Assembly (NCBI GenBank): GCA_002197995.1
Contig: NGZR01000001.1
Span: forward strand, 2,852,001 to 2,916,000
Length of the DNA stretch: 64,000 nt
Direction: 5' to 3'
Source: Gaeumannomyces sp. JS-464
Lineage: Eukaryota > Ascomycota > Sordariomycetes > Magnaporthales > Magnaporthaceae
Below are positions 57,650 through 64,000 of this stretch, piece by piece. The stretch's first letter is position 1. Every line of letters starts with the position of its first letter. The notes under the pieces were generated by a model. That model was not told the DNA's origin. It saw only the letters and a program-made list of their open reading frames with translations, and did not search any database. The position numbers and the translations under genes are program-made.

Positions 57650-59296
57650 ATGCCGCCCCATGGCTCCGGCTCAGCACGGAGGTGCATCAGCTGATCTTCG
57701 ACTACCTGGACAACAAAACTATCCTTGCCCTTCGCTATGTCAACCACCAGATCGGGGACCGTGCTCGACGTTTCGGGAAAAGGTTCTTCCACACCCAGAG
57801 CGTGAACCCATTCACGTCGGATCTGCAAGAACTGTGGCGGGTGGCACGGCATGAGACCTGTCGCCGCTACGTCCGAGCGGTGGAGATCCAGCCATCCCGT
57901 CCCGAGGACGACGCTGAACGCCAATGTCTTTGCAAGGAACAAACAGAAGCATGGTCCGGCGTCTCTCTAGATCAGGTGCACCAGTCGCCTACAGCCAAGG
58001 ATTTCCTTGACTGCCTATCTAGATTCGAGAACTGCACGTACTTTGCCATTCGGGACATTGGGTCTCAGGGAGAGGAAGTGAACGAGGAGTGGATCCAGCC
58101 CTACCCGGATCCGACCGAGTCCCTCTGCTTGCTCCTAAGGGCTGCTGTCGCGGATCAAAAGCCTCTATGCGTCAAGTCTTTGAGGGTCATTTTGCACGGC
58201 CGCACCTTGGACTCTTGTGTGCGGTTCAGCGCACTCCCATGGGACTCTGAGCAGTAGTTTATTCAGGCAGAACTGGCGAGACAACCTCCGAACACTCCAT
58301 CTTTGCCCCATGAATTCCGGGGCCTCTTGGACTTTCGGCGGCGCGATAGAGGGCTACATTTTCGACGCCCTAATGCAGCTGATCTTAGCCGCGGAAAACC
58401 TGGAGAGTCTCGTCCTTTCAAGCTTCGAAGTTCGAGTTAGACGTCTGGTCCACGAGCTCGCTCAAGCAACGACGCCACCTCGGCGTCTAAAGCATTTTGT
58501 TCTAATTGGGGAGTTTGGGGCGAAGAGATCGGTGAGAACCACATTGATAAGAGAATATCGAGCGCAGATCTCAGCACTGTTCTCCGACGGCTCCCCAGAT
58601 TGGAATATCTCTATCTCCAAGAAGTATGTCTTGGAGGCGGCCTGCAGGACTGGAGATCCGTCCTATCAGCCATCCGAAGCCGATGTCCCAACCTCAGCAA
58701 CTTCACCCTGGACAAGATCGGCTGCGTCAACGACGGCGTCTGACAGTTTATCTACTTCTGCCCGTGCTTCGTGCCCTGCGCTCAAGGCTCGGGACGGATG
58801 CTTCCATGACTTCTGTGTGTCAATCAAGAGCACCGAGAGATGGGCGAGATGCACACGCTCCAAGATCGAGGACGACGAGCACCAACGGGACCTTCGAGTT
58901 CGCTGCCACGCCGTGGGAAGCGACGGTCTTTGGACCTGGGGGTGAGGCGATTAATCGAGTTCGCCTACATGAAGCGTGTGTGCGATTCAACACGCACGCA
59001 ATGGCATCGACACCATGAAGCAGGCACTGAATGCCATCTCGGCGGGGATGTATCTTGATGATGGGGACCCCCTTCCTTGGGGAGATGACAGCGAGTGTCC
59101 GGGAAGGGAAGCCAACCAGGGATCGAACACCGGCCCTAACAAGCTTTCCGGTGTTGGATTTCTGCCAACAAGGGCGATGAATCGTGGATGGACTGAGCCT
59201 CGCCTCGATGTTGAACGATTTCATTTACGGGAGCGCAGAGAAGCACGTGGCGAATGCTACGTCAGGTACGACGCCAACACTTGGTACAAGGTCTAG
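57650..59296 (+). pseudogene. F-box-like protein gene 2, paralogue of 43949-45661
   Basis: The ATG at 57650 leads after a frame change at about 57680 to HQLIFDYLDNKTILALRYVN, an F-box-like start. A long frame to 58257 follows, with RYVRAVEIQPSRPEDD, SPTAKDFLDCLS and VKSLRVILHGRTLDSCVRF. All of these have counterparts in gene 1. Further blocks are NLESLVLSSFEVRVRRLVHE (58390 on), PRLEYLYLQEVCLGGGLQDW and NLSNFTLDKIGCVNDGV. A TGA at 58741-58743 follows, where gene 1 has a Trp codon, and then FEFAATPWEATVF and ALNAISAGMYLDDGDP. At least three frame changes and one nonsense codon make it a likely pseudogene. It faces the same way as gene 1, at the other end of the gene island. Confidence 0.65.
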
Positions 59297-60486
59297 CCAA
59301 GGCGCCCACCGAGCCGACTGGAATCGGGACACAGAACCTAGGTAGGGTTCATTTCAACAATGACTCTGGAGAGGGGGGGTGAATGGGCATAAGAACAGAC
59401 AAATTCCACACCGGAATCTGACCTTTGACAATTTCCTTTTCGGGATTGGACCGGAGCCCTAGCTGCTTCAACCTAAGCCAATCCTGAGCAAACCTGAGCC
59501 GAGACTGAGCCGAGCTTGAGCCGGTCGCAGGTACCTCCAAGGTGGAGTTGCACAACCTCACAAGGCATCCACGGACTCGCTTTTTTACATTTTAAATGGG
59601 CGGGTTGGGGACTTCCGCGATTGGTTAGAAATGATCCACTGCAAGTGCATACTATACGTATTTATCCTCCTCGTACAGCCTTTTAACATAAAAAGTACCA
59701 GCATTTGCCAAGCAATCGTCGCATTTTAATAAGGTATATTTAAAAGCCGTGGAGCTAGATTGCATATACTCACCATTATTTAAATCGGCCTAACAGTAGA
59801 CATATTACTAACTAAAAGGTTTAAAACTTGGGTAACGGTAAACCTTCCAGCGGATAACTAATATGCTTTTACAACAAAAGCGCGCCGAAAAGGCGCCAAA
59901 AAGTGCTGTAAGCGCGCAGTGAGTGAGTGAGTGAGTATATTTAACGTCAGTAAGTCGGGATCTACCAGTCCCTGCCTCCCAAGGGGCATATGACGTGCTA
60001 GCGCTACCTAAGCTAAACATTAGGCTACATGTTGCTATCCGGCGGCTAGCAGAATTAAACCCGAAGGCACACGAAGGTCGGGCCGCGTTCCGGCGCTCCT
60101 TGTTAGTGAGCGGGCAATCGGCGGTAGGGCGTATATATATACGCCAGGGCGTTGTAAAGCGCTGCGGGTGGTAGTAGTGCGTTCGGCCGGCGAGTATGCC
60201 GTAAAGGGGTGGGGCCGGGTTTTAGGCTGGAAGGTCCTCGGGACCCCCAGGGCCCGGCCGGAGGTGCGGGGGACCAACGAGCCTACTGTTAGTCCTGGTG
60301 GTACAAAGGAAAAAGGTAAAAGGTGTAGGAAACAAGGAAAAGGATGTATGCGGGCTTTTTAGGCCCTGTTTTATCGTCCAGCGATAGTGTAATAATTGGT
60401 AGCTTCGGCGAACGAAGCAAAAAGGAAAGGCTTTTAAAGTAGCCGTTTCCAATATCCGGGCCTGTCGGAAGCCGGGGAGGGGTCCG
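59297..60486. other. Spacer and probable 3' untranslated end of the LINE
   Basis: 59297-59600 is spacer with a GAGCCGAGACTGAGCCGAGC-type short repeat (59480-59525). 59600-59930 is AT-rich and may be old RIPped DNA. A (GTGA)4 run at 59920-59936 could be the 3' tail of the minus-strand LINE, read there as TCAC repeats. 59940-60486 has the balanced base use of the LINE and a TATATATA stretch at 60132-60141. No gene is called. Confidence 0.4.
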
Positions 60487-60672
60487 CTATAGGCCATTTA
60501 TTTTCTGCCGTTTTAGCCAACCTGCAAAATACAGGTGGGAAGGGGATTTGTTTCTTCCGCAGCGGCACGGGTTATCGTCTTCGTGCTGGAACTTTCGGTG
60601 GTACCAGTCGAAATCCCCGTGACCGGTGCGTGCGGCTATTAGCCGTTGCAGTACCCTCCGGTGCAGCTGCAA
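60487..60672 (-). pseudogene. LINE C-terminal zinc-knuckle segment
   Basis: LIAARTGHGDFDWYHRKF followed by CRCGRNKSPSHLYFA is the usual end of Tad-type ORF2 (C-x-C-G...H....C). The last Cys is replaced by Ala or lies in another frame. Confidence 0.75.
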
Positions 60673-60807
60673 CGCTTCGGGCGTATGTTGTGGTGCCGGC
60701 GGGAGGCCTATAGCCTTATACCGATCCGGAAAGTTGTCCTTAAACCATGCGTTCCGGGCGTCCCGGGCGTTTTCCGGGCTAAAGCCTTTACTCCGGCCAC
60801 CGTTGGT

Positions 60808-61281
60808 TTAAAATGTTGGGGTATTGGCAGGGCCGATCCCAACTTTGCTTCGGCGTTTGCCTTTTCGTTTCCGGGGATTCCCATATGGCCCGGGGACCAG
60901 CGTACGTATACCTGTGTTTATCCATAAAGCAATGGATTTTTTAAAAGCCCCTTGTGAACTATCAGGGGCCGTGCTTAAACAGCCGTTGGCCGCCGAGGTG
61001 TTATCGAGGCACAAGTGGAAAGTGCAATTGCGGAAGCTCCAAACGGCTTTACGGAGGCCCATTCGGGCCCCTTCCGCTTCGCCGTCGAATACTTCCGCGG
61101 ATGCGCTAACCGGCCGTGCCCGGAAAGTTTGCGTTGGCCGGCTTGGTATATTACCCAGCCGTATCCAACTGCCCGTCTTTGCTTTAAACCCGTCGCTATA
61201 TATTATAACGTCGGTAGGTGGGAGGGTGCGAAGCCACGCCATAAATGCTTTTGCGGCTGCAGGCTTTTCTTGTATAGCCAC
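60808..61281 (-). pseudogene. LINE RNase H domain
   Basis: This 157-codon frame has VIIYSDGFKAKTGSW, AEVFDGEAEGARMGLRKAV and HLCLDNTSAANG. These hold the Asp, Glu and Asp positions of RNase H. SSQGAFKKSIALWIN follows. The frame breaks beyond PGPYGNPRKRKG. Confidence 0.85.
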
Positions 61282-61789
61282 CGTAAGCCCCGTATATTTA
61301 TAAGGGAGGTAGGCCGGGCGGTGCAGGCCGGGAGGAGTTCGGCCGTCCTTTGCAAGGAGGTCGCAAGCTTGCGGGAAGCCCGCCCTGGGCCCACGGGCGT
61401 TAAAGGCCGGCCTGGCCGCTGCGGCCAGGGGGTTTCCGGAACCGTATTTATACGGGCCGCAAAACGGAAGCGGGCTTGTTCCAAAAGCACTGGGCGCCGG
61501 GGATGCCGGATTCGTAATGTAAAGCGTTTGTCGGTATAGTTTTCCAAGCTGGTACCACTGCCCGGAGGGACGCTTTTAAGGCTTTGTCGACCCGTTCGAT
61601 TAAATGGCTTTGGCGGATAATTTGCTGTTGTGCCGGCTTGTATGGGTGTGGTTTGGTTTTGCCCTTATACCACACTTCGGCCCCGTATAAAGCCGTAGGG
61701 ATTATAACCGTTGTAACGGCTTTATGTACCGAATGTGCCGGTATCCCCCCTATCGAATTCGTAAGCCTCCGGAGGTGATTTGCAACGCT

Positions 61790-63097
61790 TTAAGCTTTTG
61801 CGGCTTTGTTATCGACGTGGGCTTTAAAGTTAAGCCTTTGGTCGAAAAAAACCCCTAACCACCGTAAAGCTCCTGTAGCTTGTTGTATGGTAAGGCCTTC
61901 CGCCGTAACCGCTGGGGTTGTGGGGTTTTTCCGCCTGGAAAAATGCATAAGCTCGCACTTCCCCGGGTCGAAAGCAACCTTATTAGCCCTACCCCAACGT
62001 AGGATTTCCGTTACAGTAACCCCTGCTTTACGAGAGCACTCCTCCGGGGTGCTACCCGTTACGCAAATGCCTATATCATCCGCGTATCCGTACCTAACCG
62101 CTTTTGCTTTGGGTAGGATTTCGGCCATATAAAGCATAAATAGGACCGGTAACGCCGGTAACCCTTGGGGTAACCCGCAGTCCGGGGAAAAAGGGGGTGC
62201 CGTGGCGTTTTCCAAACGCACTTTTACCACCCTATTTCCTGATCTATCGTACTAACGTTGGATCCCAGCCTTGGTTTAGGAGCCTTCGAAAGCCTCCGGC
62301 GGAGTACAGCGTCGAAAGCCCCTTGTACATCCATAATAACGAGGGCGGCGGATTTATGCTTTTGGAAGGCCCGTTCCACCTCGTGGGCTACGCATGCCGT
62401 TAAATCGATGGCGGCCTTTTTCGGGGTAGCCCCGGCGTGTTGCGGGGCTATTAGCCCGTATTGCAGCGCGAGGGAGGCCATTCGCGAGGCTACCAAACGT
62501 TCCAACCCTTCCCTAAGCACGGGAGTAGGGCTATCGGGCGGTAGGATTTTGGGTCCGTTATATCCGATTTGTTCGGTTTTTTTAGCATAACCACCTCCGC
62601 TGTGCGGAAGGGGCCCGGGTGGTGCCCGGCTTTAAGGCAGGCTTCGAAAAGGCCCTAACGTATTCCCCTATTGCCGGCCAAGCCGCTGTAAGCAGTTTAA
62701 CCGTTAAGGAATCGACGCCCGGGGCCGTGTTTGCCGTGCCGACGGTGCACTTCCGGCATTCCTCCAAGGGGACGTGGGGGCCCCACGGGATTTGTGCGGT
62801 CCTTAAGTAGCCCTTTGCTGTAACGGGTCTTTTGTAATCGTCCTCCGCCGTAAACCTACGGAGGATTTTGCGACCTAATGCTTCCGCTTTATCCCCTGGG
62901 GCTATTATAAACTCCCCGTCGATATTTAACGGGGGAAGCCGTATAGCGGGTGTAAGTTTATGCCATTTTACAGCACGGTATAGCGCTTTCGGGGAATCCA
63001 CTTCCTTTAGCACGCTAGCCCAATGCTGTCTTTTAGCCGTCCGAACCGTAGCTTTTAAAGCACGGGCTTCGGCCGTAAAAGGCCCGCCGTTTCCCAT
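61790..63097 (-). pseudogene. LINE reverse transcriptase
   Basis: Three overlapping frames cover the domain. 62582-63097 has NTAPGVDSLTVKLLTAAWPA. 62224-62520 has YGLIAPQHAGATPKKAAIDL and SAALVIMDVQGAFDAV, which carries the first Asp. 61790-62230 has CGLPQGLPALPVLFMLYM and the catalytic RYGYADDIGI, intact here. Then ALRWLGVFFDQRLNF follows. At least two frame changes are needed. Confidence 0.88.
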
Positions 63098-63115
63098 AGC
63101 TTTTGCGAGGTCCCG

Positions 63116-64000
63116 TTAGGCGTTGGCGCACTTTTCGTTCCACCAGGGTTGGCCTTTTCTTTTGGCTTTAGGCCCCCGGCCGAGGGCTATTAACGCATCT
63201 TTTAGCAGGTTTGTTAATGCCTCGGCCGCTTTATCCAGGTAATCCGTAGTGCTTGGATTTAAAAGTGGCGGTAGGCTGCCGGCCCCCGTTGCTACCGCGT
63301 TTGCGAAAATCGGTAGTTTATCGTTTGGTAGCGTAACACGCCGGCAATCCGGAACGGAGTTATTAGGTTTAGGACCTCGATCCGTATCGAGCGGTGGTCC
63401 GAATCGGTTGCTAACGAAGGGTCGATTTCCGCTGTTGCCAAAGGGGCGTTGGAAAAGGTAAAATCCAAAACGCCCCATCGTTATGCGTAGGTTGGCCTGG
63501 GTCGGTAAGTAGGAGGAGGTTATAAGTATTAGCCCATTGGGCTATATCCTGGCCCCTATTCCTATTACCCTAACCGGATCCCACGCCGGGACCCTGCGTT
63601 AAAGTCCCAGCTATAATGCATTTTGCCGTTGGGCGCAACGTAGTAAAAGGTCCAACGAGGGTTCCGAAGGGTCCCCTAAAGGCCTATATACGTTAACGAA
63701 AGTGCACCCGGCGACGGTAAGCAAAGGATGTCCCGGGTGCTGCCTGCCGGCCGGTCCGCTACGGGCTAAAGCCCCGGGTCCTTCCGTACGTAAGTTATTA
63801 CCCGAGGCCTGGTTTGGTGGTCGTGCCAGCTATTTACCGGAGTAAATAGCTCGTACGACGGGTGGGTGCAAAGCATAAGCTTCCCTTTCCACGCATAGGG
63901 GGCTCCTGCATTAGCACCACGTCGATATTTTGGCTAAAATAGTTGGAGTAAAGTAGCCCCCGCTTCCCAGCTACGTCGAACGTTCGCTTGGGCGGCGGTT
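63116..64000 (-). pseudogene. LINE endonuclease domain, partial
   Basis: Minus-strand pieces read RPRVITYVRKDPGL, GALSLTYIGL, SWDFNAGSRRGI (the G-D-F-N-A block) and, near 63420-63480, LDFTFSNAPLATAEIDPSLA and SDHRSI. Together they give the apurinic-type endonuclease order, with stops at Trp/Gln positions. A Lys-rich linker with WWNEKC follows toward the reverse transcriptase. Confidence 0.8.

Larger units (their letters stand above)
60487..64000 (-). mobile_element. Tad/LINE-type non-LTR retrotransposon, 5' part outside the window
   Basis: The minus-strand order is endonuclease (63480-64000 to 63120), reverse transcriptase (about 63100-61790), RNase H (about 61290-60900) and a C-terminal zinc-knuckle-like segment (60487-60672). 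This is the order of ORF2 in fungal Tad-clade LINEs. Coding sense is broken by frame changes and stops, with mild RIP. The Gag-like ORF1 and the 5' end would lie beyond 64000. Confidence 0.85.

Overview
The window comes from a filamentous ascomycete (Pezizomycotina, probably Sordariomycetes). The evidence is short GT-AG introns of 54-97 bp with CTAAC/CTGAC-type branch sites, a Zn2Cys6 regulator, fungal copia, gypsy/chromovirus, pogo/Fot and Tad-type LINE elements, and strong repeat-induced point mutation (RIP). The RIP signature is transposon DNA depleted of CpA/TpG and rich in TpA, with Gln and Trp codons turned into stops and catalytic Asp turned into Asn. The exact species cannot be told.

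Layout. 1-33763 and 38087-43718 are almost wholly transposon. The left block is a nested stack that can be dissected by target-site duplications (TSDs). An old minus-strand copia (31642-33763) is abutted by a minus-strand gypsy (2914-4092 plus 28172-31641). That gypsy is split by a plus-strand chromovirus (4093-28171). The chromovirus holds a complete copia (4914-13424), a pogo/Fot DNA transposon (14428-16262) and a second chromovirus (16944-23541). The inner copia itself carries a small, un-RIPped 995-bp LTR element (10589-11583). A solo LTR sits at 30717-31166. 33764-38086 is a 4.3-kb gene-bearing island between two copia copies in opposite orientation. It has a WW-like repeat protein and a broken secreted Cys-rich protein gene.

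43719-59300 is a GC-balanced gene island. At its core (48298-55490) lie four genes that fit a catabolic cluster for an aromatic acid through gentisate: a gentisate 1,2-dioxygenase, a divergently transcribed Zn2Cys6 regulator, an FAD-dependent aromatic-ring hydroxylase and an FAH-family hydrolase suited to fumarylpyruvate or maleylpyruvate. The hydroxylase would make gentisate, the dioxygenase open the ring, and the hydrolase cleave the product to pyruvate and a C4 acid. A decayed carotenoid-oxygenase-family gene and a small secreted-protein gene lie just to the left. Two paralogous, frame-broken F-box-like genes bracket the island at 43949-45661 and 57650-59296.

60487-64000 is a minus-strand non-LTR retrotransposon (endonuclease, reverse transcriptase, RNase H), cut by the window end.

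A caution for the reader: three of the four cluster genes show single-base frame errors, three of the four errors in G/C runs, while splice sites and the rest of the proteins look sound. These may be assembly errors rather than real mutations.
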